Shown: positions 49,842 through 59,048 of the stretch, in pieces
How the letters are laid out: each line of letters opens with the position of its first letter
Position numbering within the stretch: the first letter of the stretch is position 1
Made by a program: the position numbers and the translations under genes
The notes under the pieces: model-generated
Told to the model about the DNA's origin: nothing
Databases searched by the model: none
The model's input: the letters and a program-made list of their open reading frames with translations, nothing else
From: Idiomarina ramblicola
GTDB lineage: Bacteria; Pseudomonadota; Gammaproteobacteria; Enterobacterales; Alteromonadaceae
Direction of reading: 5' to 3'
Assembly (NCBI RefSeq): GCF_003987255.1
Contig: NZ_PIQC01000003.1
Location: 124,001-188,000, forward strand
Length of the DNA stretch: 64,000 bases

Positions 49842-49971
49842 GGGTGCTCCCAGTTTCTTTGAGTGAAAAATCTCCTCGAAAATGCGTCTTAAATCAAAAG
49901 ACACCTAACTTAACGATTCTTTACAATTATATAGGTTTTAGAGTAAATATCCAAAAAACCTTCTGCCACGC

Positions 49972-50024
49972 AGCCTGACACTGGTGTCAGGTCAGATATC
50001 GAACCTGACGTAAAACGTCAGGCT
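49972..50024. repeat. REP/BIME-like paired palindromes
   Basis: Two palindromes: CCTGACACTGGTGTCAGG (49974-49991) and CCTGACGTAAAACGTCAGG (50004-50022), inside an outer repeat AGCCTGAC/GTCAGGCT. On the minus strand the second is preceded by GTAG, the tetranucleotide seen ahead of REP sequences; the other copy, read on the plus strand, is preceded by GCAG. The inverted pairing resembles a BIME. It lies in the 344-bp gap between pgi and the TBDR, in which no gene was seen. Confidence 0.55.
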
Positions 50025-50110
50025 ACAAAATCAAAAAGGAAAAACGAGAGGAATAAGCCAAAGACTCATGGCAATGTAGGTAATAGCTACAGGCAGGCCG
50101 GGAAGTGAAA

Positions 50111-50135
50111 GAAGCTTATTGTAGTTCTTAGCTTC
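50111..50135 (-). terminator. Weak hairpin downstream of pgi
   Basis: GAAGCT (50111-50116) pairs with AGCTTC (50130-50135); on the minus strand TTTCACTT follows. It could end the capsule-side operon after pgi, but the stem is short. Confidence 0.3.
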
Positions 50136-50185
50136 CCAATAATGCTGGAAGTGCTTACAAATTTTCCATCGTTTGCCTTAACCAT

Positions 50186-51676
50186 TTATTTCATTCGCTG
50201 AACTATCGCGTCCGTGCTTTCATCAAAGAACTCATCACTCTCGCCATCCAGTACACGCAATACGTCCATGGCAATTTTCTTACCTTTTTCAACCCCGGGC
50301 TGATCAAAGCTGTTCAGGTTCCAGATAACGCCTTGTGTGAAAACTTTATGCTCATAGGCCGCTATTAACGCACCGAAACTCTCAGGCGTTAGCTCATCCA
50401 TTATTAACAAGTTAGATGGATGTCCACCCGGATAATGGTCACGCGGCGAAGATTCATTTTCACTGCCTTCCCACATTAATCTGCGGTGTGCTAAACAATT
50501 CGCAACTGCCAAACGCTGCTGACTTTCCAGGCCTTGCTGGACGGCAGAGTCAAAACCAGGGGCTTCACGCTTCAATACCGCCACGAAGTCTGCAGTAAAC
50601 TCATCATAACCCTGGTGCAAATGCTGAAAAAACGCATGCTGCCCGTTTGGTCCAAAACCACCCCAGATAATAGGTCCCGTAGGGCATTTTATTGGTTTGT
50701 TGTCAGCGGTAGCCTGCTTGCCGTTACTCTCCATATCAAGTTGTTGCAGGTAGTTCGGCAGCATACGCAGGCGGCCATCGTATGGCAAAATCGCCAAGTT
50801 ATTAATACCCAACTCTTCGCGGTTGTACACACCATATAACGCAAGCAACATCGGCAAGTTGTCTTCTGCAGGGGCACTGAGGAAGTGTTCATCCATTGCC
50901 TTAGCACCTTCTAGCATACGTTCAAATGGCCGAATTCCAGTCGTTAAAGCAATACTTAACCCAATTGCCGACCATAAAGAAAAGCGCCCGCCAACTCCTT
51001 CGCCAAAGGTGAACTGCTGTGCCGGTGGTATGCCATAGTCAGTCATTCCCTGAGCATTGGCCGACACCCCTATCACGTGCTTTTCCAGCCATTGCTCTTG
51101 TGTCAGCGCAGGCTCGATCCATTTACGTACCGTGTCCACGTTGGCAAAGGTGTCAACCGTGCCAAATGACTTAGACGACACAATAAATAGGGTTGTTTCC
51201 GGATCAACAATGGGCAGAACAGCGTATAACTGCCCACCGTCCATTGAGGACACAAAGTGTACCTGTAAGTCATGTAAGGCGGCATCGTTCGCAAATTCGC
51301 GTAAAGCAAAGGCACCCATTTGCGGACCTAAGTCGGAACCACCTACACCAATATTTACCACATCAGTAATAGGCTTACCCGTAGAGCCTAACCAGCGACC
51401 CGAGCGCAGCTTTTGTACGGTATCAACAAAGCGTGTTTTACGGTTACTTTGCCTTGCAACTGCATGGATAGATCGGCTCAGTACATGACTTACCGGGCGG
51501 TCTTCACTTAGGTTGCAGTATTCACCTCGGCATAACTGGTCTCGATAGTCATCAAAGCTTTTAGGTAAGCGTTGCCCTGTCGATTGGAAAAGTTCATCGA
51601 CCGTAAGCTTTTGGTAACTGGTATCTAAGGCTAAATAAGGTCCGTTTTTTATCATTGTTCCATCCATTTTGATCAT
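50186..51676 (-). CDS. pgi: Glucose-6-phosphate isomerase
   Basis: Interconverts glucose-6-phosphate and fructose-6-phosphate. The 496-aa protein has the PGI signature GVGGRFSLWSAIGLS, NIGVGGSDLGPQMG, VSSKSFGTVDT and the C-terminal SFDQPGVEKGK. It is shorter than the E. coli enzyme (549 aa) but has the motifs. Three in-frame ATGs (51676, 51667, 51655) compete; none has a clear ribosome site. Last gene of the co-directional run kpsC-wecA-galE-ugd-pgi, 16 nt after ugd, linking central sugar phosphates with sugar-nucleotide supply. Confidence 0.95.
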   Translation of the reverse strand: MIKMDGTMIKNGPYLALDTSYQKLTVDELFQSTGQRLPKSFDDYRDQLCRGEYCNLSEDRPVSHVLSRSIHAVARQSNRKTRFVDTVQKLRSGRWLGSTGKPITDVVNIGVGGSDLGPQMGAFALREFANDAALHDLQVHFVSSMDGGQLYAVLPIVDPETTLFIVSSKSFGTVDTFANVDTVRKWIEPALTQEQWLEKHVIGVSANAQGMTDYGIPPAQQFTFGEGVGGRFSLWSAIGLSIALTTGIRPFERMLEGAKAMDEHFLSAPAEDNLPMLLALYGVYNREELGINNLAILPYDGRLRMLPNYLQQLDMESNGKQATADNKPIKCPTGPIIWGGFGPNGQHAFFQHLHQGYDEFTADFVAVLKREAPGFDSAVQQGLESQQRLAVANCLAHRRLMWEGSENESSPRDHYPGGHPSNLLIMDELTPESFGALIAAYEHKVFTQGVIWNLNSFDQPGVEKGKKIAMDVLRVLDGESDEFFDESTDAIVQRMK

Positions 51677-51692
51677 CTACGTAATGCTGACA

Positions 51693-52859
51693 TTAATCAG
51701 AACCAAATAAGTCACGCGTGTAGACCTTTTCCGCAACGTCTGACAGTACCGTTTCCATTCTATTAGAAATAATTACATCAGCTTCCCGTTTAAAGTCATC
51801 TAAGTCCGTTACGACTCGAGAATTATAGAAAAGAGTGTCATCTAAAACGGGTTCATAGACAATAACTTCTATTCCTTTCGCTTTAATTCGCTTCATTACC
51901 CCTTGAACGGCAGAAGCTCTAAAGTTGTCAGAACCAGATTTCATTACGAGCCGATAAATACCCACAACCTTGGGTGCTCGAGCAAGGATGGAATTCGCAA
52001 TAAAGTCCTTACGAGTTGAATTAGCATCAACGATTGCTTTAATCAGAGTTTGCGGTACATCCTCATAGTTAGCCAGTAGCTGCTTAGTGTCTTTAGGTAG
52101 ACAATAGCCTCCGTAACCAAACGACGGGTTGTTATAATGCGAGCCAATGCGAGGATCAAGGCAAACGCCTTCGATTATCTGCTTGGTACTCAAACCATGA
52201 GTCTCCGCGTAACTATCTAATTCATTAAAGTAAGCAACCCGCATGGCTAAAAACGTGTTCGCGAATAGCTTAATGGCCTCAGCTTCGGTCGAGTCGGTAA
52301 ACAGTACAGAAATATCTCTTTTTTTAGCGCCCTGGGTGAGCAAGTCGCCAAAAGCTTTAGCCCTGTCTGAACGCGCTCCAACAATAATTCGTGATGGGTA
52401 CAAATTGTCATGTAGCGCCTTACCCTCACGTAAAAACTCAGGCGAAAAAATGATGTTATCCGTTTCAAACCTTTCTCTCAAAGATTGCGTGTAGCCCACC
52501 GGAACGGTCGATTTAACAATAATGATCGCATCTTTATTAACACCCAAAACCTGCTCAATAACTGACTCAACTGAGCGTGTATTAAAGTAATTGGTTTCAG
52601 GGTCGTAGTCGGTTGGTGTAGCTACAAGTACGAACTCAGCTTCTCTATAAGCGCTCTCCCCGTCTGTAGTAGCTACTAAATTCAGATCTTTATTTGCCAG
52701 AAAGTCTGAAATCTCGGTATCCACAATCGGCGACTTTTTTTGATTAATTAAGTCGACTTTCTCAGCCACCAAATCAACAGCTTTCACTTCATTATGCTGA
52801 GCTAATAACACCGCATTTGATAAGCCAACATAGCCCGTTCCTGCTACTGCTATTTTCAT
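51693..52859 (-). CDS. ugd: UDP-glucose 6-dehydrogenase
   Basis: Oxidises UDP-glucose to UDP-glucuronate with 2 NAD+, giving an acidic capsule precursor. The 388-aa protein has [49 protein letters not shown] and the catalytic Cys in [11 protein letters not shown]. Starts 11 nt after galE and is followed by pgi. The short form (388 aa) is that of E. coli Ugd. Confidence 0.95.
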   Translation of the reverse strand: MKIAVAGTGYVGLSNAVLLAQHNEVKAVDLVAEKVDLINQKKSPIVDTEISDFLANKDLNLVATTDGESAYREAEFVLVATPTDYDPETNYFNTRSVESVIEQVLGVNKDAIIIVKSTVPVGYTQSLRERFETDNIIFSPEFLREGKALHDNLYPSRIIVGARSDRAKAFGDLLTQGAKKRDISVLFTDSTEAEAIKLFANTFLAMRVAYFNELDSYAETHGLSTKQIIEGVCLDPRIGSHYNNPSFGYGGYCLPKDTKQLLANYEDVPQTLIKAIVDANSTRKDFIANSILARAPKVVGIYRLVMKSGSDNFRASAVQGVMKRIKAKGIEVIVYEPVLDDTLFYNSRVVTDLDDFKREADVIISNRMETVLSDVAEKVYTRDLFGSD

Positions 52860-52870
52860 TTAATTTACCT

Positions 52871-53884
52871 TTACTTCTTATACCCCTGAGGGTTGTTCTG
52901 TTGCCAACGCCATGTATCGCGCATCATATCATCAATATCCAGCTCAGCTCTCCAGCTAAGCTCTTGTTCTGCTTTACTAGCATCTGCCCAAAATGCGGCT
53001 AAATCGCCTAAACGGCGAGGAGCTATCTTATAAGGAATTGTTACTTCAGTAACTCGCTCAAATGCTTCGACCATTTGCTTAACTGAAGTACCAGTCCCCG
53101 TACCTAAATTATAAATATGCGCCCCCGCTTGTTCGGTTGCCTGAAGCGCACTGACATGGCCTTTCGCTAGATCTACCACGTGCAGGTAGTCTCTTTCACA
53201 GGTTCCATCTTCAGTATCATAGTCATTTCCAAAAATCGATAAGCACTCCCGTCGCCCAACTGCAACTTGAGCTATAAACGGCATCAAATTATTTGGGATA
53301 CCTTGAGGGTCTTCTCCGATACTTCCTGACAGGTGCGCACCTACCGGGTTAAAATACCTCAGTAATACAACAGACCAGTCCGAGTAAGCCACGGTAATAT
53401 CAGTCAGTACTTGTTCAACCATTGCTTTCGAAGTGCCGTATGGGTTACTCGTTTTCCCCCGAGGCATGTTCTCTTTATAAGGCACAGTAGCATCTTCGCC
53501 ATAAACCGTTGCCGATGAAGAAAAAATCAATTTAGTCACACCTGCGGCCGCCATCGCTTGAGTAAGGGCTACACTACCGCTGACATTCACTGAATAGTAG
53601 TCAAGCGGCTTATTAACACTTTCACCAACAGCTTTTAGACCCGCAAAATGAATAACTGCATCAATATTGTGGCTCGAAAAAACCTCTTTAAGAGCTGCAC
53701 TATCACGAATATCAGCTTTATAAAAAGTAATACCTTTATCGGCTAATTGTTCAACACGTTTGAGGCTCTCAATGCTTGAGTTGCATAAGTTATCCAAAAC
53801 AACCACATCGTGCCCACTAACTAATAACTCCAATACAGTGTGTGAGCCAATATATCCAGCTCCGCCCGTTACTAAAATTTTCAC
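52871..53884 (-). CDS. galE: UDP-glucose 4-epimerase, second copy
   Basis: Same reaction as the epimerase at 18327-19349. The GTG at 53882-53884 is chosen: AAGGA lies 9 nt upstream and the Rossmann motif TGGAGYIGSH follows 5 residues later; a longer frame running into the preceding gene has no support. The 337-aa protein shows SSSATVYG and YGTSK. It sits in the capsule run between the WecA-like gene and ugd, so this copy probably serves the surface glycan. Confidence 0.92.
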   Translation of the reverse strand: MKILVTGGAGYIGSHTVLELLVSGHDVVVLDNLCNSSIESLKRVEQLADKGITFYKADIRDSAALKEVFSSHNIDAVIHFAGLKAVGESVNKPLDYYSVNVSGSVALTQAMAAAGVTKLIFSSSATVYGEDATVPYKENMPRGKTSNPYGTSKAMVEQVLTDITVAYSDWSVVLLRYFNPVGAHLSGSIGEDPQGIPNNLMPFIAQVAVGRRECLSIFGNDYDTEDGTCERDYLHVVDLAKGHVSALQATEQAGAHIYNLGTGTGTSVKQMVEAFERVTEVTIPYKIAPRRLGDLAAFWADASKAEQELSWRAELDIDDMMRDTWRWQQNNPQGYKK

Positions 53885-53895
53885 GTTAATTATCC

Positions 53896-54960
53896 TTAAT
53901 TTTCTGTCCTTTCTATGCGTGACATTTGTCCCTTTAAATATTTGGTGAGTCCAATATATCCGAACAAAACCACAACAATAACAACAAAACGCACCCACTC
54001 AGCGGCATTGGTATACTGAAGTATGACACCAAGTCCGGCTATCGCCGTCATAATCAATGTCAATCTTATTAAAGTCTGTTTTTGGGAGTAACCCGCTTTC
54101 TCAAATAAATGGTGTATGTGTTGTCTATCCGCCAGCCATGGACTCCGTTTTTGCTTAACCCGACGTGCCATAACCGTCAAAATATCCATCAACGGAACCG
54201 CCACCAAATACAGCGTTGTTACGGGGTCTATCACAACCGTTGAAGTGAGATGAGACTGAGAACCAACGATAAACAACCACGTTACTGTAAAGCCCATGAG
54301 TAAGGAGCCCGCATCTCCCATAAACACCTTAAACGAGTGCCCGTCTGCTTGCAGGTTACTAAAGAAATAAGGCAGTAGAGACGCGATGCAAACAGTCCCT
54401 AGCCAAACCAGCATATGGTTTCCAGATAACATGCTCAAAACTGTAAAACCAGTTAGCGCAATCAGCGAACTCACACCTAGCAGCCCATCAATACCATCGA
54501 TCATATTAAAAGCGTTCATTACCCCGACAGCAGCAAACAAGGTAAATGGAAGCGCTAAAATTCCTAGATGAATGTCCCCAAGTCCGACCAAATTACCTAG
54601 CGACATCAAATAGGTGTCTCCGGAAATAATGACGACACAGCCCGCTAAAATCTGCCCAACAACACGTATCCGAACACTAATATCATAAATATCATCAAGC
54701 ACACCGACGAAAGCAACGACTGCCGCACCAACCAAAAAAGAACTAATCAACGGACTGAAAGGCATCCACCATATTAAGCTCGCCGCAATACCACAGGCAA
54801 CCGCGATGCCACCAATCAGTGGTGTATTCACTCGATGCAACTTTCTTTCTGAGGGATGATCCAATAGCCCCCAAGACGGGGCCATTTTTCGAAAAACAAC
54901 AAGCGCCACTAAGCTCATACAAAAACTGAGTAGAACCGCTACCCAAGATAATCCTGTCAT
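53896..54960 (-). CDS. WecA-like polyprenyl-phosphate sugar-1-phosphate transferase
   Basis: Inner-membrane enzyme of 354 aa with about 11 spans, transferring HexNAc-1-P or a similar sugar phosphate to undecaprenyl phosphate. Motifs: HRVNTPLIGGIAVACG, FVGVLDDIYDIS with the Asp pair, NAFNMIDGIDGLLG, FMGDAGSLLMGF, and DRQHIHHLFEKAGYS, the His-rich loop. The ATG at 54960 with GGA 7 nt upstream is preferred; GTG 54972 is the alternative. Lies between kpsC and galE. A Wzy/ABC-type lipid-linked glycan would need such an enzyme, whereas KpsC acts on a lysophospholipid, so two glycan types may share the locus. Confidence 0.88.
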   Translation of the reverse strand: MTGLSWVAVLLSFCMSLVALVVFRKMAPSWGLLDHPSERKLHRVNTPLIGGIAVACGIAASLIWWMPFSPLISSFLVGAAVVAFVGVLDDIYDISVRIRVVGQILAGCVVIISGDTYLMSLGNLVGLGDIHLGILALPFTLFAAVGVMNAFNMIDGIDGLLGVSSLIALTGFTVLSMLSGNHMLVWLGTVCIASLLPYFFSNLQADGHSFKVFMGDAGSLLMGFTVTWLFIVGSQSHLTSTVVIDPVTTLYLVAVPLMDILTVMARRVKQKRSPWLADRQHIHHLFEKAGYSQKQTLIRLTLIMTAIAGLGVILQYTNAAEWVRFVVIVVVLFGYIGLTKYLKGQMSRIERTEN

Positions 54961-54975
54961 TTGTGTTTCCACTAT

Positions 54976-56997
54976 TTAAAATCGTTTTAACCGCAGTATC
55001 ATGCGCTTTAACCTGCGACTTAATTGAGCAGTGTAAGTTTCATTCTTTTGTTCTAGCCGCTCTTCTGCAATTTCATTCAACGCCTGCTCCACCGACGTTA
55101 GACACCCACTTTTGGAGCTCAGGTAACGGGGGTAAATAATCAATGTTGCAGCAACTAACTCATACAAACTGCGTTTTTTTTGCCGGCGCGAATTAGGATA
55201 TAAATCTTGAGTAAGCCCCCAGCCAGAATAAAAAGGCTGTCCGTAACAACAAACCTGAATCCCTCTCAATAAAGCCTCAAACCCTGTCAAAGACGTCATA
55301 GTATGTACTTCGTCACCAGGCGCTAACTTTTCTAATAATGACGCCATATTATCACGTATAACAATTTCATCACAAAACTGCACCTGCTCCGACTCATTTG
55401 AATCGGGGTTACGTAAACCGGCGACAACGTCAGGGTGTGGCTTGTAAACAATATGAGCATCCGGATTCTGCATTCTCACTTGAGCCAGCAGCTCGACATT
55501 CTGCTTTAAGTTCGGCGAGCCATATTGAATGGATGCATCCGACTCCACCTGGCCTGGTACTAAAATCACTACTTTAGCTGTTTTAGGCCGCTTCCAACTG
55601 TTGTCCCCAACGTTGTACTTACTCACTTGCTCTTTCACTAAGCGCCCAACCAGAGCTTCAGCTCGGCTAAGCTCATCGTCAGAAAGCTCATAGTCATTCA
55701 AAATAGCTTCAAGTCGTGAAGGCCGAGTAGCATCGTAATACATACCCATGTCATCAATAACCCATGATTTAGGCGCCGTTAAGTCGGCTCCCAGCCCCAC
55801 GGAGCGAATAAAGCCGTCTTCAACACACAAACGGCTTTGCTTATCTTGACGCCCCCAAACCACACAAGGTTCATTCTCGGGCAATGCTTTACCGCGTGGC
55901 ATGAATTGCAGCTGAGTGCCCGAAAAAAAAGTCTTCAAGTACTCACGCTTCCAGCGCGGGAAGCGCTCTGCCAAGAGCTTTTCAGGAAAACGTTGACGCC
56001 AAATACGCTGTTGACCAACCCATTCCATCAGCTCTTCAACCTGACATGCCGCCTGCTTTTCGGGATGCCAATAGCGTGCGTAACGCACCAATGCAGCGTA
56101 TAGCAATTGTTGCAAAAACACCGGATTACGACGCGAAGGAGCCTTCAGGGTATCGTTAGTCAGCCCCCAGCCAGCATAAAACGGCATACCAAAGGTATAA
56201 ACTGGTTTTCCCCATAACAGAGCCTCAAAGCCTACCTGAGAGGTCACACAAAAAACGGCATCAGCGCCTTCAATAATATCCGGCGTGTGTAAGGGACGAC
56301 CTTCAAGCCTGACATTAGACTGGTTTGAAAGTTGGTCAATATTGAAATGACCTTGCTTCAAACCGGCAATGACGTCCGGATGCGTTTTTATGACTAATAA
56401 ATGCTCTGGAAAACGTTGCTTTGCCACAGACAGCATTTCCTGAAACGACTCAGCCGACGCCAACCCATAATTTATAGACGCATCGCCCGCCGTTTGGTCT
56501 ACCAAAAGCACATAAGGCCGACCATAATCGACATTATGACTTCTATGAAGGTTATACTTTGATAGCTTTAGCTCACACCATCTTTTTTGAATAGTATCAG
56601 CGCGTTGCTGCTGTTCTTCATTTAATGGCTGTAAAATAAGCGCTTCTAATTCTGACGCCGAACGAGCATCGTAGTAAATTCCCTGCGTATCAGCCACTAT
56701 TCCAAGCGGAGGGCAATGAGCGCCTAACTCTACTGAACGCAAAAATGCATCTTCTATTCGTAATAATGGGAGTTTTTGCCGTTTAGCGTAGCGTTCAGCA
56801 ACTTTTGACGATGGTTTTCTTCCCCACGCCAAAACCGCCTGCCCTAAGTTATCTTGAAAACCTATACAGCGTTTAAAACGGCCAACAACGTTAATCTGAG
56901 CATCCAGCATGGGCGCTAAATGCTTAATTTTGTTCAGAGCCGGCGACACCGAAATATAATTGTTTTTATTTCGCAAAGAGGCATTTCCTTTTACCAT
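54976..56997 (-). CDS. kpsC: KpsC-type dual beta-Kdo transferase
   Basis: Cytoplasmic enzyme of 673 aa that builds the Kdo linker on the lipid anchor of group 2-type capsules. Two homologous halves: about 30-345 (LRIEDAFLRSVELGA, DTQGIYYDA, KTHPDV, TSQVGFEALLWGKPVYTFG, FYAGWGLT) and about 365-655 (CVEDGFIRSVGLGADL, DDMGMYYDATRPS, YKPHPDVVAG, TSLTGFEALLRGIQV, FYSGWGLT). Each keeps the H-P and S-x-x-G-F-E-A motifs of the active sites. Full length and with both modules. First gene of the minus-strand run and divergent from the plus-strand glycosyltransferases with only 60 nt between. Confidence 0.93.
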   Translation of the reverse strand: MVKGNASLRNKNNYISVSPALNKIKHLAPMLDAQINVVGRFKRCIGFQDNLGQAVLAWGRKPSSKVAERYAKRQKLPLLRIEDAFLRSVELGAHCPPLGIVADTQGIYYDARSASELEALILQPLNEEQQQRADTIQKRWCELKLSKYNLHRSHNVDYGRPYVLLVDQTAGDASINYGLASAESFQEMLSVAKQRFPEHLLVIKTHPDVIAGLKQGHFNIDQLSNQSNVRLEGRPLHTPDIIEGADAVFCVTSQVGFEALLWGKPVYTFGMPFYAGWGLTNDTLKAPSRRNPVFLQQLLYAALVRYARYWHPEKQAACQVEELMEWVGQQRIWRQRFPEKLLAERFPRWKREYLKTFFSGTQLQFMPRGKALPENEPCVVWGRQDKQSRLCVEDGFIRSVGLGADLTAPKSWVIDDMGMYYDATRPSRLEAILNDYELSDDELSRAEALVGRLVKEQVSKYNVGDNSWKRPKTAKVVILVPGQVESDASIQYGSPNLKQNVELLAQVRMQNPDAHIVYKPHPDVVAGLRNPDSNESEQVQFCDEIVIRDNMASLLEKLAPGDEVHTMTSLTGFEALLRGIQVCCYGQPFYSGWGLTQDLYPNSRRQKKRSLYELVAATLIIYPRYLSSKSGCLTSVEQALNEIAEERLEQKNETYTAQLSRRLKRMILRLKRF

Positions 56998-57057
56998 GAC
57001 GGTTAACTACAATAGCAACGCATTATTATTCTATTAAAACGACAAGGACGGCGGCTT

Positions 57058-58137
57058 TTGGTTCATAAGCACGTAACTAAGCGACGTATTTTATTTGTCG
57101 CAGGAAATAAAAACTCGGCAAAATTTCTGTCCGATCCCGCTTTTATTTATCGTTGCCAAAATCCAGCGCTAGCACTTAGCGAGCAAGGCCATGACGTTAA
57201 GTGCATTCATTATAAGGATCTTAGCCAACAAAAAAATCCCGCTGACCTGATTATTTTTCACCGTCCTTGCTTTCGAGACTTCAAGACCCGTTGGCTGCTG
57301 GCTAATGAGTTAAAGAAACGCCGCAAACTAGGGACTGTTTTAATTGCAGACTTTGACGACTTAGTCTTTGACCCAGCGTTTGCAGAGTTTAGCCCGGGCG
57401 TTATTAATGGCTACGTTTCCCTGCAACAAACACAGAAGAACTTTACGCAACACGCAAAAACCTTAAGTTATTTTGACGGAATAACCGTTTCTACGCAGCC
57501 ATTGAAAACCTTTGCATCTAAACTGTTTAATACTGATAACATTTTTTGGCTGCCAAACTCCCCTCATTTTCTTTGGCAAGATAAAGCTCCGGCGGTCACC
57601 AATTCAGACACTTTTGATATTTGCTACCTGCCAGGAACCCGCAGCCATGACAAGGACTTCGCCTTAATAACAGAACCATTGGCGGACTTTTTGACAGAAC
57701 ACCATGACGCGAGACTTAAAATTACAGGGGTATTAGATAAAGAGCGATTCCCTGACCACTTAAAGGGACTCTCACAGCAGATACTGTGGCAGGAAAAGCA
57801 ACCCTATGACAACTATTGGCGAGTCGTTAACAGTGGTCACTTGCACCTTGCACCATTACAAGACACGGTCTTTAATCGTTGTAAATCCGCCTTAAAAGCT
57901 ATTGAAGCAAACTTCTTCAACCGGCCTGTCATTGCTTCCCCTATTCCGGATATGCGACGCTTTTCAAAGCCTGGCGTTAAACTTGCAGAGACAGCAAACG
58001 ACTGGTTTCAACAGCTTAAAAGTGGTTATCAAGATGGTGAGCAAACAGATGCCCTGAGGGAGCAAGTATTTGCATACTACACGCCTGAGCAGCACGCAAA
58101 GGATCTCATTAGTTGTTACGAAAAGAACGTATTATGA
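57058..58137 (+). CDS. Glycosyltransferase, GT-B type (GT1/GT4-like)
   Basis: Protein of 359 aa. Start is TTG 57058 with AAGGA 9 nt upstream; no ATG is available before the first strand, RRILFVAG. C-terminal half has ICYLPGTRSHDKDF, LKITGVLDKERF, HLHLAPLQDTVFNRCKSALK and EANFFNRPVIASPIPDM, the E-x-x-x-x-x-x-P-V nucleotide-sugar region of GT-B enzymes. N-terminal half is less typical but has DFDDLVFDP. First gene of the plus-strand trio, overlapping the next by ATGA. Donor and acceptor unknown. Confidence 0.78.
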   Translation: MVHKHVTKRRILFVAGNKNSAKFLSDPAFIYRCQNPALALSEQGHDVKCIHYKDLSQQKNPADLIIFHRPCFRDFKTRWLLANELKKRRKLGTVLIADFDDLVFDPAFAEFSPGVINGYVSLQQTQKNFTQHAKTLSYFDGITVSTQPLKTFASKLFNTDNIFWLPNSPHFLWQDKAPAVTNSDTFDICYLPGTRSHDKDFALITEPLADFLTEHHDARLKITGVLDKERFPDHLKGLSQQILWQEKQPYDNYWRVVNSGHLHLAPLQDTVFNRCKSALKAIEANFFNRPVIASPIPDMRRFSKPGVKLAETANDWFQQLKSGYQDGEQTDALREQVFAYYTPEQHAKDLISCYEKNVL

Positions 58138-59048
58138 ACAGCTCAAAGATAAAGTCAGCGACTGAAGCGCAACAAGCAAGTCGGGCCGGACGTTACGATT
58201 GTAACGTGTTGCATAGTTTTCGTTACCACTGGCAGCAACAGCAAACCTTTGAACGCTGGTTAGACTACATGATATTTAAGCGCCAGCTGGGTTACCCGCT
58301 GTCTCCGGCGCACCTAAAACTTGCGCAACACTGGAGCAAAAATAACTGGCTGCAACGCTTGCGAAGTAACTTGTATGGACATCGAGCGCGGCAGTTACAA
58401 AACTTAATAGATGAGATAAAAGGTTATTCAGCCACGCCAGGGGTGAAGAAGCCTTTTCAGCAACGCGTTGCTGGCTGGCGGCAACAAGAAGCAGCCAACT
58501 TTAACGAATTGCAGCGGCGTCTTAGTAACGCCAGCGTGGTCGTTGTTGGTAACAGCCCCAATCTGGCTGAGCAAACTCAAGGCGCGCAAATTGACACTAA
58601 CGATATTGTTGTGCGCTTTAATCAATACGCCAGCGAGCATACTCAAGAACGAGACATTGGAGAAAAACTCGGTGTCTGGGTAATGGCACCAGGATACCAG
58701 GGGCCGGTGCCGAATAACGCTGAGTTTGTCATAGTGACAGGCCCAAATATGCTATGGTGGCAACAGAACTGGCATGCCTTGCAAGAACATCGTGGCAAAA
58801 TAATTGGTGTCCCTTTAGAGTACTGGAGACAATGTGTTCAATTACTGGCGGCCCCGCCAAGCGCCGGTTTTTTAATCGTGAAACTTTTAAAGCAGCTACA
58901 GATGAAGCAATTGAGCATTACTGGCTTTGGCATACAGCAAGGCTCTCCTTACCACCACGCCATAAAGGGCCACAAGGCGGTTAGTCGCCACAACTGGGAC
59001 ACCGAAAGTACAATAATGACGGAATGGATGCACCAACATCGTTTATGA
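58134..59048 (+). CDS. GT29-like (sialyltransferase-fold) glycosyltransferase
   Basis: Protein of 304 aa. ATG 58134 overlaps the previous stop (ATGA). A helical N-terminal part (about 1-120) precedes a catalytic part: VVVGNSPNLAEQTQG with IDTNDIVVRFNQY is the sialyl-motif L of GT29; GVPLEYW, PSAGFLIVKLL, SITGFG and SPYHHAIKGHKA are the later motifs. In bacterial capsule loci GT29-like enzymes transfer nonulosonic acids or Kdo. No CMP-sialate synthetase is visible in the window, so the donor is open. Confidence 0.75.
   Translation: MNSSKIKSATEAQQASRAGRYDCNVLHSFRYHWQQQQTFERWLDYMIFKRQLGYPLSPAHLKLAQHWSKNNWLQRLRSNLYGHRARQLQNLIDEIKGYSATPGVKKPFQQRVAGWRQQEAANFNELQRRLSNASVVVVGNSPNLAEQTQGAQIDTNDIVVRFNQYASEHTQERDIGEKLGVWVMAPGYQGPVPNNAEFVIVTGPNMLWWQQNWHALQEHRGKIIGVPLEYWRQCVQLLAAPPSAGFLIVKLLKQLQMKQLSITGFGIQQGSPYHHAIKGHKAVSRHNWDTESTIMTEWMHQHRL

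Noticed and set aside
53885-53998. N-terminal extension of the second galE.
   Set aside because: The extra residues are Cys- and Arg-rich, overlap the WecA-like gene, and the GTG just before the Rossmann motif has a good ribosome site.
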